A DNA stretch of 64,000 bases, taken from positions 186,001-250,000 of the forward strand of contig CAWJJM010000010.1 in NCBI GenBank assembly GCA_963843275.1. Reading direction: 5' to 3'. The position numbers and the translations under genes were made by a program. The DNA is from CAWJJM01 sp963843275 (lineage in GTDB: Bacteria > Acidobacteriota > Thermoanaerobaculia > Multivoradales > JBCCEF01). Under the pieces are notes generated by a model. It saw nothing but the letters and a program-made list of their open reading frames with translations, searched no databases and was not told the DNA's origin. This document shows, one piece after another, positions 16,300 to 25,254 of this stretch (positions are counted from its first letter, which is position 1; every line of letters begins with the position of its first letter).

Positions 16300-16453
16300 G
16301 TTCCCGGTTCCGGCTCCACTCCGGGGCCGACCGCGCGGCCGGCCCCGCGGAGCAAGAGAGGCTAGCAAAGGCCCCCGGGGGTGTCAACGTGCGTGCGCGG
16401 CACCCCGGGGGCGGGACCACCCCGCGCGGCGGCGAGCGGCAGGGCGCCGCCCC

Positions 16454-17101
16454 TCAGCAGATGCACTCCGCGCAGGTGCAGCTCGCGGGATCTCCCCAGC
16501 CACAGGCGATCGAGCAGCAACCCTCCAGCAGGCAGCACGAGAACCGTGGGCCCGGGCAGTCCGTACATTTCTGGCTGCAGTGCTCTCCTGAGCAGCAATG
16601 GTGAAAAGAGCCGTCCGCCGACACGAAGGTCTGGAAGGCGAACTCGTCACCAGGGGTTGGCGTGTCCGCCACGAGTCGCTCCTCCACCGAGCCGTCGGGC
16701 CACGTTCCGTAGACCTCGACCGCGATGCGCCGGTCCCCCTCGGGACGGCCGCCCACCACCACCCGCGGCTGCGCCGCCGGAAGGGATGTCGTCACCCGCG
16801 CCAAGGCCTCGTCGGCATGCACTCCGTCCAGCCAGGAGAGCCCGGCGGGGGATGCGGCGTACGCCTCGTCGACGACCAGCGTGAGCAGCGTGTGGCTCGG
16901 CTCGGAATAGACCGCGATCGCGTGGGTCGCGACCGGCCCCGGTCGGAGGCCCAGCGTCGTGGCCCCGGTCGGATCCCGATGACCCTCGAGGGCGACCACC
17001 GAAACCTCGTCGCTCGACTGAGCGCGCGCCAGCCCCGGGGTGCAGAGCGCCAGAAGCAGCAGCAGGGTGGACCGTGCGAGGAGGACGTTCCTCGGTGACA
17101 C
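16454..17101 (-). CDS. secreted protein with a 14-cysteine C-terminal tail, unknown function
   Basis: A 215-residue protein not assigned to a known family. Residues 1-27 are a clear signal peptide (LLARSTLLLLLALCTPG, cleavage after ARA). Residues 30-160 form a beta-rich domain without recognised motifs. The last 50 residues hold 14 cysteines in the pattern CC, C, C, C, CC, CC, C, C, C, C, C, beginning HHCCSGEHCSQKC. The tail could be disulfide-knotted, bind metal or carry prenyl/lipid modifications; nothing in the sequence decides. It is monocistronic with its own strong promoter-like element, in a locally less GC-rich spot. Confidence 0.75.
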   Translation of the reverse strand: MSPRNVLLARSTLLLLLALCTPGLARAQSSDEVSVVALEGHRDPTGATTLGLRPGPVATHAIAVYSEPSHTLLTLVVDEAYAASPAGLSWLDGVHADEALARVTTSLPAAQPRVVVGGRPEGDRRIAVEVYGTWPDGSVEERLVADTPTPGDEFAFQTFVSADGSFHHCCSGEHCSQKCTDCPGPRFSCCLLEGCCSIACGWGDPASCTCAECIC

Positions 17102-17148
17102 GAGCAGATCCCTTTCCGAATCCTCGACAAGCTCTATGGACTATGGAA

Positions 17149-17178
17149 ATTCTAAAAAACGCTGGGCGCTCGTGTCAA
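17149..17178 (-). promoter_or_regulatory. sigma70-like promoter of the Cys-rich secreted protein
   Basis: On the minus strand TTGACA (17178-17173, perfect -35) is followed after 18 bases by TAGAAT (17154-17149, five of six to consensus), with an AT-rich spacer edge. It is the best-matching promoter in the window and lies 48 bases upstream of the start codon of the Cys-rich gene. Confidence 0.65.
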
Positions 17179-17193
17179 TCCTGGGCAGGCACG

Positions 17194-18426
17194 TCAGGAC
17201 GGGCGGCGCGAGCCCCCGGGCCCTGGCGCATCCGCCACCTCGCACCACCAGCCCTTCAGGTACTCGCCCTGGGGGTGGGTGATCGCCACCGGGTGGTCGG
17301 GGGCCGCGGCGAGCGGCGCCAGGAGGCGCACCGCGACCCCGGCCTCGACCGCGGCGGCGAAGAGGATCTGGCGGAAGAGCTTGGTGTCGACCGCGCCCGA
17401 GCAGGAGAAGGTGAGCAGGAAACCGCCGGGGGCGACGCGGGCGAAGGCGAGGCGGTTGAGGTCCTTGTAGGCGCGGGCGGCGCGCTCGACGTCGCCGCGG
17501 CGCCGCGCCAGCGGCGGCGGGTCGCAGACCACCAGGCCGAAGCGGTCGTCGCGCTGGCGCAGCTCGGCGAAGACGTCCGCGTGCACCCACTCGGCGCGGT
17601 CGGCCGGCAGGGCGGGGTTGAGCGCCAACTGGCGGCCGGCCCGGTCGAGCTGGTGCGCCGACGACTCCACGGCCACCAGCCGTTTCGCCCCGCCGCGCAG
17701 GGCGTAGAGCCCGAACGCGCCGCTGGCCGCGAACAGGTCGAGGACGTCGCGGCCGCCCGCCAGCCGCTCCGCGAGGCGCCGGTTGTCGCGCTGGTCGCAG
17801 TAGAACCCGGTCTTCTGGCCCCCGGTCACTTCGGCGGTGAAGGCGAGGCCGCTCTCGGTGAACGGGGCCTCCGCGGGCGGCGTGCCGGCGATCACCTCGT
17901 CCGCCTGCGGCAGGCCCTCGGCGCGCCGTGACGGCACCGCGTTGGCCTGCAGCACCGCCGCTCCCGGGAAGGCCGCCGTCAGGGCGGCGTAGAGCTCCTC
18001 GCGCAGCGGCTCGAGCCCGGCCGAGGTGACCTGCGAGACCAGCGTGTCGCCGAAGCGGTCGACCGTCCAGGCCGGCAGGCCGTCGCCCTCGGCGTTGAGC
18101 ACCCGGTAGCCGGTGGTCTCCGGCGGCACCACCGCCTCCCGCAGCCGCGTCGCCGCCGCCAGGCGCTCGGCGAACAGCTCGCGGTCGATCGGGCGCTCCG
18201 GCGCCTCGCGGCCGGTGAGCAGGCGCACCCGGATCTGCGAGCGCGGGCTGTACAGGCCCGTCCCCAGCACTTCGCCGCCGGCCGCCACCACCCGCGCCAG
18301 CGGCGCCTCCGCCGGCCCCTCGACCGTCGCCACCGCCCCGGAGAAGACCCACGGATGCCCGTCGCGCACCGCCTTGTCCCGGCCCGGGGCCAGGCGGACC
18401 ACGACGAGGGAAGGGGAGGGGGACAC
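17194..18426 (-). CDS. rlmI: class I rRNA large-subunit cytosine methyltransferase, RlmI-like
   Basis: SAM-dependent m5C methyltransferase of 410 residues. An N-terminal PUA domain (about 5-75, with HPWVFSGAV) is followed by a linker beta region and a Rossmann methyltransferase domain. SAM-binding motif I is VLDLFAASGAFGLYAL (about 229-244), and the catalytic region is VVCDPPPLAR. QKTGFYCDQRDNRR is typical of RlmI/RlmK-type enzymes. It starts at GTG 18426, 9 bases after the monooxygenase stop. RlmI in E. coli modifies 23S rRNA C1962; the same target is inferred here. Confidence 0.85.
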   Translation of the reverse strand: MSPSPSLVVVRLAPGRDKAVRDGHPWVFSGAVATVEGPAEAPLARVVAAGGEVLGTGLYSPRSQIRVRLLTGREAPERPIDRELFAERLAAATRLREAVVPPETTGYRVLNAEGDGLPAWTVDRFGDTLVSQVTSAGLEPLREELYAALTAAFPGAAVLQANAVPSRRAEGLPQADEVIAGTPPAEAPFTESGLAFTAEVTGGQKTGFYCDQRDNRRLAERLAGGRDVLDLFAASGAFGLYALRGGAKRLVAVESSAHQLDRAGRQLALNPALPADRAEWVHADVFAELRQRDDRFGLVVCDPPPLARRRGDVERAARAYKDLNRLAFARVAPGGFLLTFSCSGAVDTKLFRQILFAAAVEAGVAVRLLAPLAAAPDHPVAITHPQGEYLKGWWCEVADAPGPGGSRRPS

Positions 18427-18435
18427 GGCGCGATT

Positions 18436-19620
18436 CTACGGGCTTCGGGGGCCGGCGGGGCGACCGAAGAGAGGCGCGCCGCTGACGAAGGTCCGCAGGC
18501 GCGCCAGGATCGCCCGCTCCGGGACGGCCCGCAGGGCCAGGTCGCGGGCGGCGCGGGCCAGCGGGTTCGACCACTGCGCCAGGCGGCCCAGCCGCCGCGA
18601 CTCGAGGACCACCGCCCGGGTGCGCTCGCGCCGCCGCGCCTCGTAGCGGCGCAGGGCCGCGGCGGGCTCGCCGCCGGCGGCGAGCTCGTCCGCCAGCGCC
18701 ACGGCGTCCTCCACCGCCTGGCAGGCCCCCTGGCCCAGGTTCGGCGTCATCGGGTGCGCGGCGTCGCCGAGGAGGGTCACCCGACCCTCGCCCCAGGTGT
18801 CGACCGGGTCGCGGTCGTGAAGGTCGGTACGCACGATCGCCGCGCCGGGGGTCGCCGCGAGGACCTCCGCGATCGGCGGGTGCCAGCCGGCGAAGAGCTC
18901 GCGCAGACGGTCGCGGGGATCGCCCGCGTCGGCGCCGCCTTCCGGCGCCCCCTCGACGGCGAACCAGTAGACCCGGCCCCCGGTCAGGCCGACGGTCCCG
19001 AAGCGCCGGCCGGCCCCCCAGGACTCGGCGCTGGCGCCGGCGGCGACCAGCCCCGTCCCGGGCGGGGTCACCGCCCGCCAGCTCGTGGTCCCGGAGTAGC
19101 GCGGCGGCGCCGCGCCGAGCAGGGTGCGGCGGACCGCGGAGTGCAGACCGTCGGCTCCCACCAGGACGTCGCCCGCCACCTCCTCGCCGCCGGCCAGCAC
19201 CAGCCGGACACCGCCGCCGTCCTGCCGGAAGCCGACCGCCTCGGCGCCGAGCCGGACGCCGCCGCCCGCCGCCGCCCGCAGCGCCGCGTGCAGCTCCGCC
19301 CGGTGGTAGGCGACGGCGGCCACCCCCAGCTCGCGGACCAGGGCGGAGAAGTCGGTGCGGGCGATCCGGCGGCCGCCCGCGGTGAGGATCTCGGCCCGCT
19401 CCAGCGGCGCGCCGGCCGCCGCCACCTGCCGGTCGAGGCCGAGGCTGCGCAGGCCGAGCAGCGCGTTGAGGGCCAGCACGATCCCCGCTCCCACCGGTCG
19501 CAGCTCCGGCGCCCGCTCGAACACCTCGACCTCGCAACCGGCGCGGCGCAGCGCCGCCGCCGCGGTGAGGCCGCCGATGCCGGCGCCGGCGACGAGGACA
19601 CGGGGGGGACGCGGGGACAT
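18436..19620 (-). CDS. FAD-dependent aromatic monooxygenase (UbiH/salicylate-hydroxylase family)
   Basis: A group A flavin hydroxylase of 394 residues. The FAD-binding GxGxxG region reads VLVAGAGIGGLTAAAAL (residues 7-23). The DG motif region is DVLVGADGLHSAVRR (about 150-164). The second FAD motif is GRVTLLGDAAHPMTPNLGQG (about 276-295). The substrate is not evident. It could hydroxylate an aromatic acid or a quinone precursor. It starts 11 bases after the stop of the CNNM-type gene, so it may be co-transcribed, but the neighbours give no pathway. Confidence 0.85.
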   Translation of the reverse strand: MSPRPPRVLVAGAGIGGLTAAAALRRAGCEVEVFERAPELRPVGAGIVLALNALLGLRSLGLDRQVAAAGAPLERAEILTAGGRRIARTDFSALVRELGVAAVAYHRAELHAALRAAAGGGVRLGAEAVGFRQDGGGVRLVLAGGEEVAGDVLVGADGLHSAVRRTLLGAAPPRYSGTTSWRAVTPPGTGLVAAGASAESWGAGRRFGTVGLTGGRVYWFAVEGAPEGGADAGDPRDRLRELFAGWHPPIAEVLAATPGAAIVRTDLHDRDPVDTWGEGRVTLLGDAAHPMTPNLGQGACQAVEDAVALADELAAGGEPAAALRRYEARRRERTRAVVLESRRLGRLAQWSNPLARAARDLALRAVPERAILARLRTFVSGAPLFGRPAGPRSP

Positions 19621-19631
19621 CGGGCGACCGC

Positions 19632-21065
19632 TCAGGCCGGGGCGGCGGGCGCCGGGTCGACCGTGACGCGGACGCGCTGGATCCGGTTGCCCTCCACCTC
19701 GAGCACGGTGAGGGTGACCGGAGCCAGCCGCACCTCGTCGCCCTGGCTGGGCTTGCGGCCCAGCTCGGAGAGCAGCACGCCGCCGACGGTGTCCTCGTCG
19801 CGCTCGGAGAACTCGACGCCGAGGGCGTCCTCGAGCTCCTCGACCAACAGCGAGCCGGCGATGACATAGACGTTGTCGCGCTTCTTGACCACCTCCGGCT
19901 GCTCGAGGTCGAACTCGTCCTGGATCTGGCCGACGATCTCCTCGATGACGTTCTCCAGCGTCACGATGCCGGAGACGCCGCCGTACTCGTCGAGCACCGC
20001 CGCCAGGTGCAGCCGCTCGACCCGCATGCGGCGCAGCAGGCGGTCGACGGTCAGGGTCTCGGGGACGAAGGCGATCTCCCGCGCCACCTCGGTCAGCGAG
20101 GCCAGCGGAGCCTCGGTGCGGAACAGGTCCTTGATGTGGATCAGGCCGACCACGTGGTCGAGGTCACCCTCGCACAGCGGCAGCCGGGTGTGGCCGCTGG
20201 ACCGGGCGACCTCGAGGTTCTCCGCGACGCTGCGGGCGGTCGACAGGTAGACGACGTCGGCGCGGGGCACCATGATCTGCCGCGCCACGTGGGCGGACAG
20301 ATCGAAGATGTTGTCGAGCAGCTCGCGTTTCTGCTTCGACAGGCCGGCCGCCGAGCTCGAGGCGAGCAGCAGCCGCAGCTCCTCCTCGTCGTGCGCCAGC
20401 TCCGCCTCCCCCACCGGGTGCACGCCGACCAGCCGCAACAGGCCGTTGGCGGCGTGGTTGAGCAGCCAGATCACCGGGTAGGTGAGCTTGTAGAAGAGCC
20501 ACAGCGGCATCGCGGTGAACAGCGCCGAGCCCTCCGGCTTGCGGATGGCGAGCGACTTCGGAGCCAGCTCGCCGAGGACGATGTGCAGCATCGTGATCAG
20601 CAGGAAGGCGATGGTCAGCGCCGCGGAATGGAGCAGGGCGGGGCCGGCGCCGGGGATGCGCAGGACCAGCGGCTCGATCAGCCAGACGAACGCCGGCTCG
20701 CCCACCCAGCCGAGGCCGAGGCTGGCCAGGGTGATGCCGAGCTGGGTCGCCGACAGGTAGGCGTCGAGGTGGTGGAGCATGTGGCGGGCCAACCCGCCGC
20801 GGCGCGAGCCGCGCGCCACGTGGGGGTCGAGCTGCGTCGGGCGCACCTTGACCAGGGCGAACTCGGCGGCCACGAAGAAGCCGTTGAGCAGCACCAGCAC
20901 GAAGGCCAGCAGCAGGCCGAGCCAAGGGTCCATGTGCAGCGGCTCGCCGGCACCCTCGGCGGCGAGGGCGGGCGAGGCGCCGGCGGCCGCGGCGAGGGCG
21001 ACGGCCCACGCCCGGACCGCGACAGGCCCGCGGCGCGGCGATCTGGTAGGGGGAGGGATGGCCAT
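19632..21065 (-). CDS. CNNM/CorC-family membrane protein (hemolysin-like)
   Basis: A 477-residue inner-membrane protein. An N-terminal signal-like or extra helix (10-36) is followed by a DUF21 membrane domain (about 45-240, with VLLNGFFVAAEFALVKVRPT), two CBS domains (about 265-385, beginning MVPRADVVYLSTARSV) and a C-terminal CorC_HlyC FAD/transporter-associated domain. Members of this family are implicated in magnesium/cobalt efflux or Na+/Mg2+ exchange; the historic name hemolysin is not supported by mechanism. Length and domain order are normal. Confidence 0.9.
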   Translation of the reverse strand: MAIPPPTRSPRRGPVAVRAWAVALAAAAGASPALAAEGAGEPLHMDPWLGLLLAFVLVLLNGFFVAAEFALVKVRPTQLDPHVARGSRRGGLARHMLHHLDAYLSATQLGITLASLGLGWVGEPAFVWLIEPLVLRIPGAGPALLHSAALTIAFLLITMLHIVLGELAPKSLAIRKPEGSALFTAMPLWLFYKLTYPVIWLLNHAANGLLRLVGVHPVGEAELAHDEEELRLLLASSSAAGLSKQKRELLDNIFDLSAHVARQIMVPRADVVYLSTARSVAENLEVARSSGHTRLPLCEGDLDHVVGLIHIKDLFRTEAPLASLTEVAREIAFVPETLTVDRLLRRMRVERLHLAAVLDEYGGVSGIVTLENVIEEIVGQIQDEFDLEQPEVVKKRDNVYVIAGSLLVEELEDALGVEFSERDEDTVGGVLLSELGRKPSQGDEVRLAPVTLTVLEVEGNRIQRVRVTVDPAPAAPA

Positions 21066-21111
21066 TCGCGGCGCGGGGAGTCTAGCAGAGGGGGCCGCGG
21101 CGGCCGGGTTC

Positions 21112-22464
21112 TCAGCGGCTCCCCAGCCACGCGGCGCACAGGGCCCCCACCAGCGTGTTGAGGAAGTTCATCGCCTCGTTGCCGAGCAGGCCGCGGCGCT
21201 CGACCGTCGCTCCCAGCACGCTCTCGACGGCCGTCCCGACGAAGGCCGCGGCCACCAGCACCGGCAGCGCCGTCCAGCCGAACAGCCCCGTCGCCGCCCC
21301 GGCCGCGGCGACCGCCAGCGCGGCCGCGAGGCCGGCGGCCGTGCCCTCCACCGACACGGCGCCCGGGGTGCCGGGAGGCACCCGCGCCAGCGTCGTCGGC
21401 AGGACGGTCCGCCGGCCCCAGAGCTGGCCGATCTCGCTCGCCACCGTGTCCGCGGCGGCGGTGGCCAGCGCCCCGGCGCAGGCGAGGATCCAGACGGCCG
21501 GCGCCGGGCTGGCGGCGGCGAAGGCGGCGCACGCCGCGGCCACCCCGGCGTTGGCCACCGCGTGCCGCGCCCCGCGGCGCCCGCCGGCCTCCTGGGCGAG
21601 GCCGGCCACCCGCTTGCGCGCGTAACCGAGGCGGGTGGCGGCCGAGGCGAGGACGAAGAAGACCACCAGCAGGACGTACCCCGGCGCGCCGAGACCGGCC
21701 CACACCACGGTGCCCAGCAGCACGCCGGCGGCGGCGCCTCCGGGGGAGAGGGCGCGCGCCGCCACGCCGGCCACGGCGAGCGCCAGGTTGACCGCCGCGC
21801 CCGCCGTCGCCCGCGCCGCCAGCTCGGGGGAGGCGAGCAGGGCGCCCCAGCGGCCGGCCCCGGCCAGCACGCCGAGCAGGAAGAGGCCCGCCACCGGGGG
21901 TACGGTGAGGTTGTCGTCGAGCCGCAGCGGCAGCGACTCGACGGCCGCGGCGACCAGGGCGGTGGTCGCCGCGGCGGCCAGCGCGAAGCCGGGCGGGCAA
22001 CGGCCGGGGGCGGTCCACAGGAGCAGCGCCCACGCCGCGGCGGTGCCGCAGACGGCGTAGGCGAGGGTGCCCCACCACGTCTTGCGCGCGTTCCAGGGCA
22101 GCGGGCGCCCCGCCAGGCCGCGGCCCGCCAGGGTCGCCGCGCCGTCGCCGAAGGCCAGGATGCCCCACACCGCGGCCGCCACCTCCGGCCGGCGCGCGAA
22201 GGCGACGACCAGCACGAGGACCGCCGCCGGGTAGAGGATCATGCCCGCCGAGCGCCCCGCGGCCCTCTCGGCGGGACGCCACAGCCGGCGGCCGCCGAGC
22301 CGCGGCAGCAGCGCCACGTTGAAGGCCAGGGCCGCCGCGGCGAGCGCCGCGCCGCCGCCGGGCCCGAGGGGGCGCAGGGTGAAGGCGCCGAGGCCGAAGG
22401 CGGCGTGGAGGAGCTTGCGGACCGTCTCCGGGCCGGTCCGCCCCTCCGGCGCGGCGGGGCTCAC
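21112..22464 (-). CDS. two-domain membrane protein: polyprenol-kinase-like plus DUF92 (phytyl-phosphate-kinase-like)
   Basis: A 450-residue, almost entirely hydrophobic protein with many transmembrane helices. Residues 1-205 resemble the dolichol/phytol kinase (VTE5-type, CDP-alcohol-related) family, with RKLLHAAFGLGAF at the start and WGILAFGDGAATLAGR plus NARKTWWGTLAY as CTP-binding-like segments. Residues 215-450 match DUF92 (VTE6-type), with LSPGGAAAGVLLGTVVW and DTVASEIGQLWG. Known homologues of the two halves phosphorylate phytol and phytyl phosphate in sequence, so the fusion could make an isoprenyl diphosphate from an isoprenol. Substrate is inferred. Confidence 0.75.
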   Translation of the reverse strand: MSPAAPEGRTGPETVRKLLHAAFGLGAFTLRPLGPGGGAALAAAALAFNVALLPRLGGRRLWRPAERAAGRSAGMILYPAAVLVLVVAFARRPEVAAAVWGILAFGDGAATLAGRGLAGRPLPWNARKTWWGTLAYAVCGTAAAWALLLWTAPGRCPPGFALAAAATTALVAAAVESLPLRLDDNLTVPPVAGLFLLGVLAGAGRWGALLASPELAARATAGAAVNLALAVAGVAARALSPGGAAAGVLLGTVVWAGLGAPGYVLLVVFFVLASAATRLGYARKRVAGLAQEAGGRRGARHAVANAGVAAACAAFAAASPAPAVWILACAGALATAAADTVASEIGQLWGRRTVLPTTLARVPPGTPGAVSVEGTAAGLAAALAVAAAGAATGLFGWTALPVLVAAAFVGTAVESVLGATVERRGLLGNEAMNFLNTLVGALCAAWLGSR

Positions 22465-22483
22465 CGGCGGCCGGCGGCCCGGG

Positions 22484-23407
22484 TCACGGCGCGGAGCTCT
22501 CCGCCACCGCCCGACGCGCCTCCTCCCACAGCTCGGCGAGCGCCGCGTCGAGGCCGAGCCGCGGCCGCCAACCCAGCGCCCGCAGGCGGCCGGCGTCCCC
22601 CGACAGCAGCGGCACGTCGACCGGCCGTACGCGCTCCGGATCGAGCTCCACCCGCACCTCGAGGCCGCTGATCTCCAGCAGGCGGTCGAGCAGCTCGCGG
22701 ATCGAGCAGGTCGCGCCGGAGGCGAGGTTGTACACCTCGCCGGCCGTCCCGCGCTCGGCCAGCAGCCGGTAGGCGGCGGCGCCGTCCCCCACGTGCAGGA
22801 AATCGCGCCGCGCCTCGAGGTTGCCCACCGCCAGGGCCGGCTCGCGGTCGCCGCGCTCGATGGCGGCGAGCTGGCGGGCGAACGACGGCAGGGCGAAGCG
22901 GGGCGCCTGGCCGGCGCCGATCAGGTTGAAGCAGCGCACCACCGTGGCGCCGCGCGCCAGGGCCAGCCGCTCCGCCGCCGCCTTGCTGAAGGCGTAGGGG
23001 CTGGCCGGTGCCGGCACCCGGCTCTCGGCGATCGGCTGCTCGCCGGCCGGCACCGCGCCGTAGACCTCGCCGCTCGACGCCAGCAGCACCGGCAAGCCCC
23101 GGCTCGCGGCCGCGGCGAGCACGTTCTCGGTGCCCAGGACGTTGACCTGGAAGTAGTCGGCGACGCGACGCCACGAGTCGCCGACGTGCGAGAGGCCGCC
23201 GAGGTGGAGGACGGCGTCCGGGCGCGCCCGGTCGAGCGCCCGCTCGAGGCCGGGCAGGTCGAGCAGGTCGACCTCCCACGCCGCCGCCGCGGGGCGCGGC
23301 GCCGGCCCGTCGAGATACACGCCGCTGGCCCGGTCGCCGGCCGCGGCGAGGTCGCGCGCCAGGCGCGCGCCGACGAAGCCGGTGACGCCGGTGATGAACA
23401 GGTGCAT
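22484..23407 (-). CDS. NAD(P)-dependent epimerase/reductase, GDP-6-deoxy-4-keto-mannose reductase (Rmd)-like
   Basis: Extended short-chain dehydrogenase of 307 residues, start MHLFITGVTGFVGARLA. The NAD(P) motif is TGVTGFVG. The catalytic Tyr-Lys is in SPYAFSKAAAE, and the family Ser is near LLASSGEVYG. Its stop-start arrangement with the upstream gmd-like gene is a one-base overlap (TGATG). With a GMD-like enzyme immediately before it, reduction of GDP-4-keto-6-deoxymannose to GDP-rhamnose is the likeliest role. Other sugar epimerases share these motifs. Confidence 0.75.
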   Translation of the reverse strand: MHLFITGVTGFVGARLARDLAAAGDRASGVYLDGPAPRPAAAAWEVDLLDLPGLERALDRARPDAVLHLGGLSHVGDSWRRVADYFQVNVLGTENVLAAAASRGLPVLLASSGEVYGAVPAGEQPIAESRVPAPASPYAFSKAAAERLALARGATVVRCFNLIGAGQAPRFALPSFARQLAAIERGDREPALAVGNLEARRDFLHVGDGAAAYRLLAERGTAGEVYNLASGATCSIRELLDRLLEISGLEVRVELDPERVRPVDVPLLSGDAGRLRALGWRPRLGLDAALAELWEEARRAVAESSAP

Positions 23408-24396
23408 CAGCCGTCGTCGCGCCCGGGTGCCGAGCGGCCGGAGAGCCGCTCGCGCCAGTAGTCGAGGACGTCGCGCAAGGTCTGCTCGAACGGGATGCGC
23501 GGCTCCCAGCCGGTGTCGGCGCGGAACTTCGTGGCGTCGCCGATGAGGATCTCGACGTCCGACGGCCGCAGCCGGTCGGGATCGAGCTGCACGTCGACCT
23601 CGGCGCCCGCGATGGCGATCAGGCGGTCGAGCACGTCGCGGATGCGGTGGCCTTGCCCGGTGGCGATGTTGTAGACCTCGCCCGGCCGCCCTTTCTCGAC
23701 CGCCAGCCAGTAGGCGCGCACCATGTCGCGGACGTCGGTGAAGTCGCGCACGGCGTCGAGGTTGCCGACGCGGATGACCGGCTCCTGGAGCCCGAGCTCG
23801 ATCGACGCGACCTGCTTGGCGAAGTTGGAGGTGACGAAGACGTCGCCGCGCCGCGGGCCGGTGTGGTTGAAGCCGCGGGTGCGGACCACCTTCAGCCCGT
23901 AGCTCTGGAAGTACTGGTAGCCGAGGAAGTCCTGCCCCACCTTCGACACCGCGTAGGGCGACAGCGGCCGCAGCGGGTTGTCCTCGGTGATCGGCGTCTC
24001 GTCCGGGCGCACCAGGCCGTACTCCTCGCTCGAGCAGGCGATCTGGATCGTCGGGTCGATCCCCAGCGAGCGCACCGCCTCGAACAGGTAGGTCTGACCG
24101 GTGATGTTGGTGGTCAGCGTCTCGGCCGGCGCCCGCCAGCTCGAGGGGACGAAGCTCTGCGCCGCGAGATGGAACACGGCGTCCGGCCGCACCTCGGCGA
24201 GCAGCGTGTGCAACGACGAGTAGTCGCGCAGGTCGGCCTCGCGCAGCTGGACCCGGTGGTCCAGGTGCGCGATGTTCTCGCGCCGGCTGCGCCAACGATA
24301 AGTCCCGTAGACCTCCACCTCGGGGTGCTCGCTCAGCAGCAGCTCGGCGAGGTGGGAGCCGGCGAAGCCGGTGATTCCGGTGATCAGGGCGCGCAT
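23407..24396 (-). CDS. gmd: GDP-mannose 4,6-dehydratase-like enzyme
   Basis: Extended SDR of 329 residues, beginning MRALITGITGFAGSHLAELL. NADP-site Arg-rich segment YGTYRWRSRRENI, catalytic segments FHLAAQSFVPSSW and SPYAVSKVGQDFLGYQYF (YxxxK), and the GMD-typical TRGFNHTGPRRGDVFV are all present. The first step of GDP-6-deoxysugar synthesis is the likely reaction. It lies between rmlD (5-base gap upstream) and the rmd-like gene. Distinction from other nucleotide-sugar 4,6-dehydratases is by motif only. Confidence 0.82.
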   Translation of the reverse strand: MRALITGITGFAGSHLAELLLSEHPEVEVYGTYRWRSRRENIAHLDHRVQLREADLRDYSSLHTLLAEVRPDAVFHLAAQSFVPSSWRAPAETLTTNITGQTYLFEAVRSLGIDPTIQIACSSEEYGLVRPDETPITEDNPLRPLSPYAVSKVGQDFLGYQYFQSYGLKVVRTRGFNHTGPRRGDVFVTSNFAKQVASIELGLQEPVIRVGNLDAVRDFTDVRDMVRAYWLAVEKGRPGEVYNIATGQGHRIRDVLDRLIAIAGAEVDVQLDPDRLRPSDVEILIGDATKFRADTGWEPRIPFEQTLRDVLDYWRERLSGRSAPGRDDG

Positions 24397-24401
24397 TTCG
24401 G

Positions 24402-25253
24402 TCAGCTTCTCCCTTGCAGTTCCGCCAGGTACTCGATCAGTCCCAGGCCCCACGGCTCGACGCGGCGGCCGACGAGGGCCTCGTAGCGCTCCACGTCGAG
24501 CACCGAGTAGGAGGGGCGCGGCGCCGGCCGCGGGTACTCCGCGCTCGTCACCGGCACGACCTCCACCGAGCGGTCGAACAGCACCGCGATCTCGCGCGCG
24601 AAACCGTACCAGGTGTCGGGGTCGCGGTTGCGGTAGTGGACCACCCCCGAGGCGCCGAGCTCCGCCAGCTCCCACAGGGCGCGCGCCAGGAAGCGGGTGT
24701 AGGTGGGGGCGCCCCGCTGGTCGTCGACCACCGTGAGCCGCCGGACCCCCTCTCCCATCACCCGCAGCAGCGAGGCGACGAAGTTCGGTCCCCCCGGACC
24801 GAACAGCCAACTGGTGCGCACCACCAGGCTGCGCGGGGAGGCCAGCGCCGCGGCTTCGCCGGCGAGCTTGGACTGGCCGTAGACGGTGGCCGGGCCGGTG
24901 GCCGAGTCCTCCCGGTACGGCGTCTCGCCGCGGCCGTCGAAGACGTAGTCGGTGGAGACGTGGACCAGCGCCGCCCCGACGCGCTCGGCCGCCGCGGCGG
25001 CGTGCGCCACCCCCTCGGCGTTGACCGCGAAGGCGTGGTCGCGCCGGCTCTCGCAGTCGTCCACCCGGGTGAAGGCGGCGCAGTTGACGACCAGCTCGGG
25101 GCGGAAGGCGTCGGCCCAGTAGAGCAGTCGGTCGCGGTCGCGGACGTCGGCCTGGGCCGCCGACAGCGCCAGCGCCGGCTGGCCGCGCCGCCGGGCCTCG
25201 CGCACCACGGCGCGGCCGAGCATGCCGCGCCCGCCGAGGATCAGCGCGCGCAT
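24402..25253 (-). CDS. rmlD: dTDP-4-dehydrorhamnose reductase
   Basis: Last enzyme of dTDP-L-rhamnose synthesis. It has 283 residues starting MRALILGGRGMLGRAV. Family segments are NCAAFTRVDDCE, VHVSTDYVFDG, TVYGQSKLAGE (YxxxK) and VVRTSWLFGPGGPNFV. rmlA lies directly upstream (1-base gap); rmlB and rmlC are not in the window, so the pathway is split or the missing steps are encoded elsewhere. Confidence 0.9.
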   Translation of the reverse strand: MRALILGGRGMLGRAVVREARRRGQPALALSAAQADVRDRDRLLYWADAFRPELVVNCAAFTRVDDCESRRDHAFAVNAEGVAHAAAAAERVGAALVHVSTDYVFDGRGETPYREDSATGPATVYGQSKLAGEAAALASPRSLVVRTSWLFGPGGPNFVASLLRVMGEGVRRLTVVDDQRGAPTYTRFLARALWELAELGASGVVHYRNRDPDTWYGFAREIAVLFDRSVEVVPVTSAEYPRPAPRPSYSVLDVERYEALVGRRVEPWGLGLIEYLAELQGRS

Positions 25254-25254
25254 C

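Noticed and set aside
16300..16453. Possible gene between the tRNA-Val genes and the Cys-rich gene
   Set aside because: The 154 bases contain only a GC-rich palindrome (around GGGGCCG/CGGCCCC) and no frame with a plausible start or composition.
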